A stretch of 64,000 nucleotides of DNA from Cristatella mucedo (GCA_009760855.2 WPIO01000042.1:3120001-3184000), one strand, 5' to 3'. Positions 11,441-23,910 are shown, counted from the first letter of the stretch. The notes: generated from the sequence alone by a model not told the origin. Made by a program: numbers and translations.

Positions 11441-12184
11441 GAGTTTTGCTATACATGTCTATGATTAAAAATAGCTCAATTCAAGGACGTTTGATGACTT
11501 TTAATTTCAATGCTCACGTAATGATATTTCATCACATACACCGATCGAAGCCGGCTGCTGCTATGGGATTGGGTGTAGACAATTTTGAGTGGGGAACGAT
11601 CTCCCTTTAAACTTCTGGCTTTCCGGTCTACTGATCTACCGAGTGAATTGTCGAGACTGCCATTCTACTGCATCAGAGGAATTAAATCATGGACACTAAA
11701 TTGTTACTTACATGCTCAAGCCGAGCGCAGGTGTACTGCCTGAATGCAAGTGCATGTTTTATTAATTGCAACTTGGTGCCGAGCTTATACCATTACGTCT
11801 GCTGTGGTCGGTGATCACACAGCTGCTTCATAACAGCTTTCCTTTAACGAATCCAACTTGTATATGACCCTCTTTTGAACAGGCAAGATCAGAGACATTT
11901 GACCAACAGCATCACAGACCGGCATGACCATCAAACTGGTCAAGCTAGTCATGCAAAAGTTGGAAGAGTTAATGTAGCTCTTATGTACGGCTCAAGCACA
12001 GCGGCAGAGCCAGGCGGCAGGGGGCATTTGCCCCTCTCCCTATAGGGGAGCAGCGACCTAGGTCGCCTCTTATTTCTATGCCTCGCCAGCCGTCACCAAC
12101 GACGAAATTATTACCTACTTTTACTCTATGATCAACCACCCAGTTCGTGTCAAATAAATGCTATGATTGTGTGCAATAATTTGT

Positions 12185-12275
12185 CATTACTTAATAATAA
12201 TAGTACATTTGATATAGTACCCTTAGAGAACTTAATCTCTTTCTAGGCACTTTACATTTGCTGCAAAGGAGCGAG
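12185..12275 (-). mobile_element. LINE family A 3' tail
   Basis: AATAATAATA, then GAGAACTTAATCTCTTTCTAG, GCACTTTACATTTGCTGCAA: the family-A tail in reverse complement. Confidence 0.7.
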
Positions 12276-12494
12276 TCTTGCCCACTAGATGAAAATCTGG
12301 TGGGTCCACCTATGCAAAACTCTAGCAGGTTCTCTACCCCACCACCATATTTTGCCTCTGCCTCTGCTCAGGCAGCTAGGGATAACATCTACACGAATGG
12401 TCGGGAGCTGCAGCACCTCCCGTAATGCCTGAACGCAGGCAGTCTTTATATGCATTGCAAGTACAGTAGTAAAGTAAAGAGCAAAGGTTAGCTG

Positions 12495-12672
12495 ATTCAT
12501 AAGCTTCACTTATATAGCAGCACAAGAGGCACATAGCGGCAGAAAAGTCCTAGCTGCAATCACGCCCTCTTTCAGTATGCAATAAAGAGTTGCCAGCTGC
12601 CGGACTAGAACCCGCGACCTGGGTCGTAGAGAAAAGCAACTTCCAACCCCTTGGACAAAGTGGCAGCTGCAT
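12495..12672 (-). mobile_element. tRNA-derived SINE, family 2
   Basis: TATATAGCAGCACAAGAGG and AATAAAGAGTTGCCAGCTGC, followed by a decayed B box (GAACCCGCGACCTGGG). Confidence 0.65.
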
Positions 12673-14561
12673 TGCCGAAAACACGATCAGCCCTAAAGCC
12701 TAGGCTGCAAGCAGTTGACAAAGCTGAAGCAAGCCAGTGATAATCTTGGTCGATTGCAAAATGGAGTAGGAATTGAGTAGAACTGTCACAACTGTATATA
12801 AAATCAGAAACTCTTCCAACCAACCCCCACTACAGAATGTTGCCCAACATTATATGCTCAGACACAGGCAAGCTACCAGGCCTGTCTATTTCCAGTTAAT
12901 GTAGCAGGCAGACTGTGTCGAAGTCCCTTGCGTGCCTAGCAGCAACAGCAGCTCGAACCCTATGGACACCATTGCTCAATATCCTGGCACAAGGTGAGGC
13001 ATATGCATGCTACTTATTCATTCAGTCTTCTGCTTGAACAGAATAAAGCATGGATGTCACAAGCAAAAACAGTAAGAGCCTTAGCTTGTCAAGAAACCAG
13101 TAATCTGGGCACACTAAGCCCATAATAAAAAAGGCAGCAGTGTTTCTGAAGAATCTGAAACACCAAGTGTCCTGTATAGAACCAGCGAATCAAAACTGCC
13201 TGGAAATGTGGCTAATTGATACGTCACTGATAAGGCATACAAAACATTTCCATCTGCCAAGAACTGCCGGCCTGGACGAAAGATTGGCCTATTTATTCTA
13301 GAACTTATTTGATGGTGGGCCCATAAAAGATCCACAAGTATAACAATGTGCCATGTAAGTACCACAGCATGCTTATATAAAAATTATTTAATCGGTAGGC
13401 TTGTGTGTGGAATTTCTAGATTCCATTTAGACTGAAGAAAATTGCCCAATTCTGCACTGCCTGCACTATCATCCTTAGGTCAACAAACCCTACCGCAGCA
13501 CTCAGCTACATGGACATGTAAAAGCCTTTTTGTCACTCACTCGGGGTCACTAAGCAAGGGCACTTGGTTTCACTGGGCCCAATCTAAATGCTTAGCACCA
13601 GCAGGTCAGAATATCGTCTTGAGGCTAATCACCTCACTGCCTGCTGACCAGCCAGTCACCGGCCAGTAGTCCATTGCCGAATATCATGAGATCGTTAATT
13701 GCAGAATTAATTTGTGGGAACAATGGGCTGGTCACCGAAACTCTTTAGCAATCCAACGGCAGTATTCAGTATAAAAACCACCCGCATGCAATATCCGGCA
13801 AGCATAGACCACTTCATATACACTAGCAGCCATATGTTTCCTCCTGTCAGTACAGACGATGTATCTCAGCCGCTAGCTGATCTGACAGGGAAAAGAAGGC
13901 TCAACAAACACGGGCTTGAGGCCAGGGTAGCACAGAAAGCTCCACTACGACTGACGAAAGCCCACAAAGAAGCAATCCTTGAGTGAGCGTGGCAGCACAG
14001 ACACTGCACTAAAAGATGGAAGATTGGTAGTTCAGCGGTAACTGAGATCTCTAGACAGTAGCATACGATCACCGACAGAATTAGTGGACAAATTGGCATG
14101 CTACACAATTCGATGCAACTCTTTAACTCGTTGAGTTCATGCCAGCCCGAATACAGACATTGCTAATCGGAGAAGAGTCACATCCTAATAGCACTGGTGC
14201 TTCTACTGCCCGTTCAGAGATTGTCAGGCTATATAAATCGCTTGCTGGGCTGGTACAGATTATTTTGGCATCAATTTCCTTCGTTTGGACCCTCGGCATA
14301 GATTTCAAAACTGCCTACAGCTGTAGTTGGCCAGGCGCCCACAGTTTGAGTGGGTTCGGCAAAACTTAAGGCCCCTAGTGTAGATCACCAATAAACCAAA
14401 GCCAACATGCATTCTTATATGGAATGATGTCACAGCTAAGTCAGCAGAGCTGCAACTTGGCAATTGGGCCTGGCAAGTAAAGAATTAAAATAGGCGCTGA
14501 AAAGTCTCGAGTCTTGTCTGATTGCTGTGCAACTGAAACCTCGGCCCCGAGACTTTAAAAT

Positions 14562-14709
14562 AAATAAAATATAAGTCATTTGCATAGCGCCCCAAAGAAA
14601 ACTTAATCTGTATTCCGGCACTTCACATATGCCTCAGGGCTCGAGCCCACGACCTCAGCCAGACCTTGGTCGGGCGAGCAACTTAAACACTGGACCAAAC
14701 CAGCTCGGC
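14562..14709 (-). mobile_element. tRNA-derived SINE, family 1
   Basis: Reverse complement of the family-1 consensus: AGCGCCCCAAAGAAAAC, GGGCTCGAGCCCACGACC, GGACCAAACCAGCTCGGC. Confidence 0.8.
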
Positions 14710-14841
14710 CTATACTACATGCTCATAGGTTCACAAATTATTATGCACAATACACTACATACTAGAACGTTTTTCTCTTTCATCGATGTACGATAGAGGA
14801 TGCTTAACATGCCATTAAATAGTCGACTACAATTGCATTTA

Positions 14842-14842
14842 T

Positions 14843-14935
<93 letters not shown>
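14842..14935. repeat. (TA)n microsatellite with ACATA interruptions
   Basis: About 47 TA units, interrupted three times by a C. Confidence 0.98.
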
Positions 14936-14937
<2 letters not shown>

Positions 14938-15710
14938 TCCGTCTAGGTGCCGCTAGCAGTGACTGTTAAGTGTGATCTCTTGATTGTTAACCGTCCTCAC
15001 TATTATTCTAGGCATCTTAATTTCTTCAATCCACATCTATTCGTCATGGCAAGTTTCTCCAATCCCCCAGCTAAACTGGGTGACCTCTAAAGCCATGGGC
15101 ATATTAACTTGGCAATAACCAACTACCAGCAGAACCGAAATTGGAATCCCAGTGCAAACACAGAGACGAAGCTCAACGACACTCAAAGCAACCATCAATG
15201 CTATGGAATAGGAATGATTCACTATTCCAAGTAACGAAAGTGATGGCCTCATCAGCAGTTCAATTGCCTTACCACTTTCAATTTGCTCGGGGATTCCCAC
15301 ATGTCGAATTAGTGGGCACTTTTCAGAAACCCGGTCCTAGGTGCACACAGATATGCACTTGCGGTCTCTGGTTGAACAAAAAACAGTCACTAAGCAGCAA
15401 CCACCAGGCTTGCCAGGAAAATCAAATTGGCAAATCGTCCGTTGCTAGGTTCTATACCTCGAGCTATATAACCTGCACTAGTCGTTACTGCTCAGGCTCC
15501 CTCCTCTATTACCCATGGAACATAGCCTTTCCCCACAATAGGCCTACTACGAGAGGGTAGGATTTCCTGCCTCCATAGGACTAGCCCTCAAGTGGTGTCA
15601 CAGGGTGGCAAGCAAGCTTCTCCAGCTCTATTGATTGTCCACCTCCTGCACCACGGCCTTCAATTCTCATGGGGTAAGGTGCTCGCTCTTCAAGACCAAG
15701 ATTGTGGGTT

Positions 15711-15755
<45 letters not shown>

Positions 15756-16240
15756 TTATTTATTTATTTGTTTATTTATTTATTTATTTATTCTTAGGGG
15801 CATGGTTCTATAGATTGGCTATGTATAATACACAAAAAAGCTATGCGTAACAACACGACGATCTAAACTTTCCAACTGTGAAAAAGCTAATACTTAAGAT
15901 ATAATCAGAGAAAACTGTCAATTGGTGACATGGGTCCAAGAAACATCCTGAAAAATAAGGCTGCTTTGACCACAAAACCCCTAACTACATACTATGGAGG
16001 CAACCACGCATCTTTCAGATCGACTGTCACCAGAATCTGCACACCCGTTTGTGGGGGATCTCATTCATAGGTGATGACCTTTGTGTGCACTCACCAGCTA
16101 CCGGAAGCAGTATACCAAGTTTCACTTTCAGTTCACACATTCTGGACATGTCAATAACTTGGAGGCTACACAAACACTGTACGTGACTTAAAATTTCTGC
16201 TGTTTCTAATTTTGCTAGTTAACACTCTTTAGATAATTCT
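14936..16240. other. Unassigned sequence
   Basis: A 139-codon frame at 15141-15560 shows no domain, and its composition does not look protein-like. The rest holds only simple repeats. Confidence 0.45.
15668..15793. repeat. SINE family-1 head fragment followed by (TA)n and (ATTT)n
   Basis: GGTAAGGTGCTCGC and CAAGACCAAGATTGTGGG match the SINE head. The array then runs TA, TATG, and TTTA/TTTG units. Confidence 0.8.
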
Positions 16241-16244
16241 TCTG

Positions 16245-16870
16245 ATGCAATGCCATTCTTTTAAGGCATCACATATAAAATATTTGCAATCAGCCCCTAG
16301 AGAAATAAATCTTTTTTTGTATGCACTTTACACGTGCCGGCAAGGAAGCATGTCAATCGATTGGTGATCAAATGCGAAATTCCTCCACACGTGAGCACAA
16401 TGGAAAGATGAAACAAATGTTGTGAGGGACATTAAGTTTATGCTCATTTTAAATACCATCAAGATACGGGATGTCGTGTCATCAGTTGGTAATAAGTTCT
16501 GGGCTTTGGGAGCAAACAAATCGAAGTCACGAGCACCAAAGGATTTGAGATTGGTTAGAGGCACAGTACAACGATCTGAGTCTGACGAGTGGACGGTATG
16601 ACTTGAATTGGATTAGGAAGTATTGACCGATGCAAGTGAATGAAGAGACCTAAAAGTGAGTAAAAGAGCATTGAAGTCACTAATTGACTGAAACCGGCAT
16701 AAGTTGCTGAAAGTTATGTGTTGTGGCAGTTTCAATGTCCGCTACAGTCAGCCTAGCTACACAGTTTTGCACCTCACCTAAGTGTAAGCAGCGTTTTGCA
16801 GAGGCAGGAAGACCTGCAAATACTGGGTCACATAAGTCTAGATGGAATGTCATGAGCAACATGGCTGAGG
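16245..16870 (-). mobile_element. LINE family A, C-terminal ORF remnant
   Basis: Decayed minus-strand copy: LTNLKSFGARDFDLFAPKAQ and, further up, DLCDPVFAGLPASAKRCLHL remain readable. Confidence 0.7.
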
Positions 16871-17079
16871 TATTTTTATCTCAGCAAGTCTCAGCTAGTG
16901 TGTGTATTATCTATAATCTCAGCAAGTTTGTGTAGTGCTAAATAGCTAAAAGTAGACTGACGAGACATTGGAGCTGATGCATCCGATATAATGAATGGCA
17001 ACTCAGAAAGAATAGCCAAGATCTGCTAAAATTTAGCAGAGACGAAGTTTCAGCATCCATAGTAATGCATTCGGAAAAA

Positions 17080-17445
17080 AAGGAGGGCTTGACCACATCG
17101 TCCCGATGCTAAAAGACCGCTATCGACAGACGCTTTTGTTCTTGCAAGTCCTAGACTGTGCAGCTCACTTCCACAATTCTTACGCAACAACTACTCTCCT
17201 GCTGTGAACGCTGCGCATCCTTTCCAGCCGTCCTGAGCTGCTACTTCCGTGCTACTCACTTCTTCGACTGCTCTCGTGACTCAGCTATGCTTCTTGCTTT
17301 CTCGTTGTTGCATGAGATGGAGTCTGTTGGCAATGCTATGTGCACCGAAAGCCGCTTAGGCACTGAGCGTGCTATAGAAAACTCCAGCAAAGCAACTACT
17401 AAGTCCTTGGGGCTATGTGTAGTTACAGCATTATGCCCTAGCACA
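17080..17445 (+). mobile_element. LINE family B 3' fragment
   Basis: Matches the 3' part of the 1.5-3.1 kb copy (GTCCTAGACTGTG, CTTCCACAATTCTTACGCAA, CGAAAGCCGCTTAGGC). The 174-codon open frame across it continues into unrelated DNA and is not a gene. Confidence 0.75.
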
Positions 17446-18450
17446 AGCAACAGTCCCAAGCAACATTGTTTCTTAGGAAAAGTAGAAACAGCAGGATTTT
17501 TTGTCACGTCATTAGCCATATCTGTACAGCCTCCAAAACATTGCAGAAAGTGCCAACAGGAACCAAAATTTGGCATACACGGCAACCGGCAAGTGGCAGC
17601 AACCTCAAAGCCTAGCCATTACAGAGAACTGCATGTCACTTATCCCTTACACACTAGTGCATGTCCATACAACAACCATTGATCCAGATCATACCTGATT
17701 GCCCCAATAGCGTCTACTTTAGGGGTTTGTTTAACTTCCTGAGCAAAAGCAGCATTATTTTCCTATTCGGCAGACGTCACATTGCTCGGTTAGTTTTAGT
17801 TTTGGCATCAGAACCAGCTCAATAGAGCTACTTGCATGCTTAAGAGGTCGCGTTGTTCTAGTTTTACAAAAATTCAGCAGTAACATCGAATCCGGTGATA
17901 TGGCATGACTTTATGGATGGAGTATATATAGATGCATCACACCTGGTAGGGAAACCTGCTGTGCAGGTCAAAGAGCCGGCCATATTAGTGCACGATCTCT
18001 GCAGAGCTTGGGTCAAGTGGTCAGCAGCAGAATGCACCTGATGCAGCTACCAGCCCATGTTTGCAGCTTAATCTTAAGAAAAAGTAAAACGTAGAATAGG
18101 TCCATGAGATTATATGTGCATGACTATAAGTGATGTTTGCCCAACCCTCCCGGCACACAGTAGGTCTGCTTCTTTTTCACCTAACATCCCTGCCAGGGTC
18201 CTAGCTGTAGAGAACCACCGACGTTTATAGACTCTTGAGAATAAGCATGTAGCCAATCATAGATGCCACTTTAAAACTGAACACGGTAATATTACTTGCA
18301 CTTATATGTCACTGCTAATCGTACAGTATCCACTGAATAGAGGAGAATCCAGCAAACCCTGTGCTTCAAAACAGGACCGCCTAAGACCTCCACACGGAGC
18401 AAGTAAGTGGCCGCTTGCACTCATTCCCTGACATCCATGCCCCATGGCAT
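17445..18450. other. Unassigned sequence
   Basis: No exon or repeat recognised. Confidence 0.5.
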
Positions 18451-18690
18451 CTCTCACGTTAGTTCAGCTGGATCCCACTGCAGTTTGTGATACCAGTGAT
18501 CACCAAATCCTTCCAGAGTGCCTACCATCTGTCCTGGGCATCACTAGCGAAGCACTTTGGAGGTTGATGTGCTACCTTAGTGGAAGGCATCATAATGTAC
18601 ATACATGCTACCATTAACCATTCGATCATGCTTCCATCACACCATATGTAAAGTGAGGTTGCCATACAAATGTATTATTATTATTCGTAG
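18450..18690 (+). mobile_element. LINE RT fragment joined to 3' tail
   Basis: A decayed DLSAAFDTIDH-type block (VCDTSDHQILPECLPSVLG) sits directly before the family-A tail and (ATT)n, so the element has a large internal deletion. Confidence 0.6.
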
Positions 18691-18789
18691 TATTATCATT
18701 ATTATAGGTCAACTGCAATCGGACATTAGGTAAGCCAGGGAAATAATGAAGTACCCCTACAATATGTTACAAAGCTTCTTTTCAGAACA

Positions 18790-19610
18790 TATACTCTCCC
18801 TTTATAAACCATGACCTCCATTTCTAAGCAGATAACATCCCCTGCCTTCCAGCACCTTAAACTGTTACAACTCCCTTGCAGCGAGTGCTGCTGACATTTG
18901 CACTTGGATGACAGCAACTTTCTCAAATTGAACAACAATTAAACCGTCATAATAGTTAAGGAAAAACTCACTCAGATATTGGAAAGCCTAACCCTAAAAA
19001 TAGACTTAGCAAGCATATCCTAAGTGTATGCATAGAATCAGGGTGCTCTATACCCAAGTGACCTTCCATTTGACGACCACATCATCTCCACAGTCAAGTC
19101 TGCCGACTTTCAGCTATGCATCATTGCAAGATATTTGGGCCTGTTTGGATCAGGATACCAAATACAAGCTGGTCCGTGCCTTTGAGACATCGTGCCATGA
19201 TTCCTGTTTTAAACATCTCTAATCGAAGGCCTTCCTACCTGTACAATAAGAAGCTTACAGTTGGTGCACACCTTGACAGTTACCTTGCCAGTCGTAAACA
19301 TTGCAACAGAAAAATAACACTACTTCTCATCGATCTCCAAACTTTGCTGGCTTCCCATCAAGCAGCGTGACGATGACGACTTCAAGATTCTGCCACTTAC
19401 TTCCGGGTCCCTTCATTCTCTTGCTTGACCTACCTATCTGAAGCACATTCTTATCAGGATGTGCATCGTACCACCAGCATTTCTGTCTCAAATCATTTAC
19501 CTATGCCTCTAACCAACCTCAAATCCCTTGGACACCGTGCACTAAACTAAAAGCTCCAAAAGCCAAGGGTTCACTCCCGACTGACCCTCTGACCTGAAGA
19601 AATTAATTAT
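18790..19610 (+). mobile_element. LINE, C-terminal half, degenerate
   Basis: Readable pieces in order: ASAADICTWM, SYASLQDIWACLDQDTKYKL, GPFILLLDLPI and an S/T-rich end. It follows the order of the family-A ORF. Confidence 0.6.
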
Positions 19611-20235
19611 TTTCTTTAAATGGTTATGGGTACTGAAATATTGCTTGCTATCAATAACCAAATGACAAGCTTCATTTCCAATATATGATAAATGCCTAGA
19701 AAAAATAGGTTCTCGTACAGCAATTTTTTAAATTATCTTATTAATATCGTGGTCTGACATTGCTCTGGGACTGTTGACTGCCTTCGCGTCCCAGCATCCA
19801 GCACATAGCGAAACTTATGTGCTTTGGTCAGGCCGACAGCCTGCACAGGTCAGGGTCACGGTGGAAAGGTTACTGGATGAACCCTTCCACTTGAATGGAC
19901 AGATCGATACGTCCATATACAGACCCATGTGCGTACACACACATGCATGCACACATACAGACACACATAAACACACGCACATAGACACACACGCAGACAC
20001 ACATATGCACATAACCACGGCCACGCAGGCATAGGATGGCTGCCCCCTAAGAGTGCCTCCTTGCTACACTCATGCCAGGTTTGGCAGGAGCCTTCAGCAA
20101 GTACATTGTTCTTGGTTTCATCGCATTACTGGGTCTGCTTGCACTTGACCACGTTGAACTCGCACGAAGGCAGACTATGGCTCCATCGGCAGTCACGGTT
20201 TCGCTCACTCTGACCCTCTTCAAAAGCCGCCCGAT
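19610..20235. other. Unassigned, with a CACA/GACA-rich patch
   Basis: A CACACATGCA/GACACACA-type imperfect tract at about 19930-20010. Nothing coding supported. Confidence 0.5.
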
Positions 20236-20519
20236 CCACTCTGCCACAGCCCGGTCCACTCTGCCACAGCCCGGTCCACTCTGCCACAGCCCGGTCCACT
20301 CTGCCACAGCCCGGTCCACTCTGCCACAGCCCGGTCCACTCTGCCACAGCCCGGTCCACTCTGCCACAGCCCGGTCCACTCTGCCACAGCCCGGTCCACT
20401 CTGCCACAGCCCGGTCCACTCTGCCACAGCCCGGTCCACTCTGCCACAGCCCGGTCCACTCTGCCACAGCCCGGTCCACTCCACCACAGCCCGACCCAAT
20501 CTGCCACAGCCCGATCCAT
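20236..20519. repeat. 20-bp minisatellite
   Basis: About 14 copies of CCACTCTGCCACAGCCCGGT, most of them identical, diverging only in the last two or three. 20 is not a multiple of three and the unit lacks stops, so it stays open in several frames; the resulting long frames are artefacts. Confidence 0.95.
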
Positions 20520-21200
20520 AAGCAGCACCGGTCATAGTTACAAGCTAATGAAACAGGTGGTCTTCTGTGAGGGAGGGGAAAGGGGGAGCCAGAACTTGAG
20601 CCACGTTGCCAATTGACATCTTCTATCAGAAATGGATCAGCTGTTTCAGCTGCAATAGGACAAAAGAGGTGCCAGAGTAGGACAAAAGCCAGCAGCTTAC
20701 AAATAAAGTGCTGGCGAGCAAGCAGCCCGAGGCACTCTCTCCTGAGCTTATGGCTATTCCTCGAAGGGAAGACAAACCCCAAGAGCTTCCTCGAGCAGCA
20801 AGTGATCCACTTTCCAACAGCACGGAAGTACGAATGGCAGCCTCCTCAGCGATGAGCGGTTGGTGTCGAGAGATTGACTATTTGCATCGCCTTCTAGTGC
20901 CAGTCATACGAATGGCTGCAGACTTCCGCACCGACATGGGTCGACACGCGTGAGAGTGGCATTGACTGCCGTGACTGCATTCACTCTGTGCCCCACCTCC
21001 AACCTGCTCCCAGTGTCGACCGCTCTCACTCATTGCCCTCAGACGAAGATGCATAGAACATGCATACTTCGTCTGCCAATGCCAATTAGGGGGGAGGGAG
21101 GAGCACTTTTGACAGCTAAAGCTGCGGTGACTAAGTCGACAACCTTCCGCGTTTCTCAAGTGTTGCTACTCGGCCCCAGAGCTAGCTAGGCGGACGAAAA
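20520..21200. other. Unassigned sequence
   Basis: Several short frames overlap on both strands with no domain. It leads into the CpG-rich block. Confidence 0.4.
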
Positions 21201-22480
21201 CGTAAGACGATTTAAAAATTGTGCAGGCTTTCCTTGGTCAAACGAATACGATGGCAGCTCACAGCTGGGTCGGCATTGCGACGGACGTAGAGCTAGCGCC
21301 CTACCGGAAGGTACGGTGCTGCCGCTGCCGCCGCCGACAGATCAGCGAGTGTCGTTGGTGCGCAACGACGGAACGATCCGTGAGCGAAGCGAGGGCGGCG
21401 CGGCTAGCCGCAAAAAGCGCGTCTGCGCCATTAAGGAAGTCGACCGTGGTTCGGACACGTGCGGTGCTACCCGCACGCCCCTGAGCGAAACAAGTTCGGA
21501 AAAATGCATCAACGCGAAGCAGCTCGGGTCAAGTGAACAGCGGCAGAAACCTTCGGAACGGAAGAAGAGGCACAAGGATCCCTAGGCGGAAGCGCAAACA
21601 GGGTGTGCGGCAAAAAATCAACCTTCCCATATCGGCGATCGGCCGAGATGCGCGCGCGCATTGCACGCCGCTAGGGAGCGACAGCAACGCGAGATAGCAG
21701 GGAATTCACCGGCCATATCCGACCCGGCACCAGCCCATTGGCGACCGTACGGCGCACGCGCGACTTCGGCAGCTCTGGCAGCGGCATGTAAACGCATTTT
21801 TCTTCCGCGCTGTTCGCTGATACAAATGAGCAGATGCAGCTGCAACACCTACCCCACTGGCGGCTTTCAGCAGACACGTCGCCAACTCACCCTCACACCC
21901 TGCCTCGCTCTCGCTTCCGGAAGTTTGAGGCGTGGAAATAGATTAGCTACTTAGTACTCGGTTGACGTTTTACGCGCCGGCTCCGGTGCTTCCGATCGTT
22001 TGTTGTCTCCTTTCGTCCGATCCAGTTATTCTCTTTGCTCAACTGCCCTAATCCGTTTAGATTTTAGAGCACGGTTCTCATCATCCGACAGCGCCAAACG
22101 AGCTTGCCCGACGAAACTGCTGGCCGAGCTAACGTTTTCGCTTGAATCGCCGGAACGGACGCGAGTTGACTAGCGCAGTATCGCGCAACAACACCGGCTC
22201 GCCGATTTCGCAGTCCCTTCATTTTGAGAGCTCCGATGCGAGGACAGAGTACAGTAAGTCCCTGCAGTGGGGCTTGCACCGAGAGCCATCCCAGCGCCAT
22301 CGCATCCCGAAACCGACCTCGGCGCGCCGGCCGCTCGGTGCGCCGGCGCGCGTCGCTATCGAAGCGCCGCCGGCCTGGAACGTTCCAGGAGCGTTTGGCA
22401 CCGGCGGCAAGGCGCCGGTGCCAAACGTATTCGGCTGGCACTCGCAGCGCACGGTTTCTATTGCTCGTACGTTGATGAAA
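21200..22480. other. CpG-rich block with short open frames and palindromes
   Basis: High G+C and CpG compared with flanks. Overlapping frames are open on both strands, for example MAAHSWVGIATDVELAPYRK from 21251 and a frame ending SERKKRHKDP at about 21582, but I recognise no domain and cannot choose a strand. It may be a promoter/5' exon region (RER1 5' UTR would be transcribed leftwards from somewhere here) or a GC-rich repeat. Confidence 0.3.
22374..22427. repeat. Cluster of strong palindromes/hairpins
   Basis: A perfect 16-bp palindrome CCTGGAACGTTCCAGG at 22374-22389 is followed by a perfect hairpin at 22392-22427: 15-bp arms beginning CGTTTGGCACCGGCG with a 6-base loop. A further GC-rich inverted repeat (GCGCGCCGGC / GCCGGCGCGC) lies about 30 bases upstream. 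Confidence 0.75.
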
Positions 22481-22525
22481 CCGAGCTGTACAGCAAAATG
22501 TGTGACTGCAAAATGCTTCGTATAT

Positions 22526-22680
22526 ATTTAGTAACAAATTCATTTGTACAGCGCCCCAAAAGAACGTAATCTCCATTCAGGTGCTTGGCATATGCCTCGG
22601 GGCTCAAGCCCACGAACTCAGCCACAGACCTTGGTCGGGGCGAGTACCTTAACCGCTTCTTGCCGCACGTCACGACTCGG
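22526..22680 (-). mobile_element. tRNA-derived SINE, family 1
   Basis: CAGCGCCCCAAAAGAACG, GGGGCTCAAGCCCACGAAC, ACCTTGGTCGGGGCGAG. Confidence 0.8.
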
Positions 22681-22694
22681 CACTAAAGACACCG

Positions 22695-23078
22695 CCTGAA
22701 CTCATGTCTTGTATTGTCAGTTATGGAGAAGTTGTGTTTCCTGATTTTAGAGTTGCCTTTGCAAGTTCTTCTCACCATAGCTGTATCAGCTGCCAGTTGT
22801 GAACGATCCTTTAGCAAGCTGAAGACGATCCTGTCGCATCTGAACGCATCAATGGGGTAAGATTAATAATAATAATAATAATTCACTTGATAAAGCGCCC
22901 TCAGAGAACTCAGTCTCTCTCTAGGCGCTTTACGTTTGCTGTAAAGTGAAGATTGGTGAAGATTGGCTCTCCGATATTGCCTGGTTAAGCATAGAGAAAG
23001 AAACGCTGGAAAATATTGACTTCCAAACTGTAATAGACCAGTTTGCGACGTTCAAAGCCAGAAAAACTCACCTGAGAT
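22695..23078 (+). pseudogene. hAT-family transposase, C-terminal dimerisation region, interrupted
   Basis: ELPLQVLLTIAVSAASCERS then FSKLKTILSHLNASMG before the break, and LSDIAWLSIEKETLENIDF then QTVIDQFATFKARKTHLR after it: the conserved hAT dimerisation domain. A minus-strand LINE family-A tail (22862-22955) splits it; GAAGATTG-like bases on both sides may be the target duplication. A stop codon (GGG TAA) lies at the junction. Confidence 0.8.
22862..22955 (-). mobile_element. LINE family A 3' tail inserted in hAT remnant
   Basis: Reverse-complement tail: AATAATAATAATAATTCACT, TGATAAAGCGCCCTCAGAG, CTCTCTAGGCGCTTTACG. Confidence 0.8.
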
Positions 23079-23079
23079 G

Positions 23080-23740
23080 AAGCTGCCTAAACTATATAAC
23101 TACCTTGTACCCGTGCTACAGTTAATAAAGCTTTCTCTACTCGACATGCCAGCTGCCGTGCTTTTTCCATTTCTTCTGTATTGCGTTGGAGTTATTTTTG
23201 CACCCACTTTTGTCAAGCGGAAGGGGCGCCACTATGAGCCGCTTTGTTCCCGGGCGCGGGAAAGGTATCACTGCGCCTCCTTCCGGCCCCGGCCCTCGAG
23301 CACAGCGCTGCAGCAGCAGCGCAGGGACCGGTAGCTACCGACCTGGGTTCGCTGCCTACTTTAAAATTGCATATTAAGTTTCTTCACTGCGTCACTCATT
23401 GCCATGGTCATTTTGAACGAGTCTTCAGTCTTCGCCTGCACTAATCGCGAAACGATGTCATTTCTGACAGTGCTAGCTCGCGTGGTCTCAATTGTCCGGC
23501 GCCTATCAGCAAACATTAATACAGCAAATATAAATAGTTTAAATGCTCTCAATTATCGACTATTCGTCCCGTTCATTGATTAAGTATTAATAAAGTGTTT
23601 TAATATTTGCTGTTCCCCACGAAAGTGAACGGGCTTTCAATTTTGTGAGGAGCGTTTTTGCGACTCCATCTTGAGTTTTCGAGGATTATCTTTCCGGCAA
23701 TAAATTCGTTGCAATTACACGCAACATTGGCTGTCATTAA
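23080..23740. other. Unassigned sequence after the hAT remnant
   Basis: May include hAT 3' non-coding sequence; a GC-rich patch at 23215-23340. No terminal inverted repeat could be paired. Confidence 0.4.
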
Positions 23741-23741
23741 C

Positions 23742-23910
23742 TTAATTATGCGAGTCATTTGTATTGCGCCCTATGAGAACATAATCCCTACTCAAGTGCT
23801 TCACGTATGCCGCGAGGCTCGAGCCAACAACCTCAATTATCAAATGCGTTTACCTTGACTTTGGTCGTTAAAGGCGAGAATCTTAACCATCCGGCCAAAC
23901 TAGCACTAAT
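23742..23910 (-). mobile_element. tRNA-derived SINE, family 1, decayed
   Basis: TTGTATTGCGCCCTATGAGA, GAGGCTCGAGCCAACAACC and a mutated head ending CGGCCAAACTAGC. Confidence 0.65.

Larger units (their letters stand above)
11440..14560. other. Mostly unassigned intergenic sequence
   Basis: Contains the LINE tail and SINE at 12.2-12.7 kb listed separately. An open frame at 13714-13986 has no recognised domain and no splice support. Confidence 0.45.

Noticed and set aside
17158-17682. 174-codon plus-strand frame
   Set aside because: The first half is LINE family-B 3' sequence in a non-coding frame; the second half shows no domain.
20047-20782. Open frames of 100-218 codons on both strands
   Set aside because: They are created by the stop-free 20-bp minisatellite; the repeated SGPGCGRVDRAVAEWT-type peptide is the minisatellite read in different frames.
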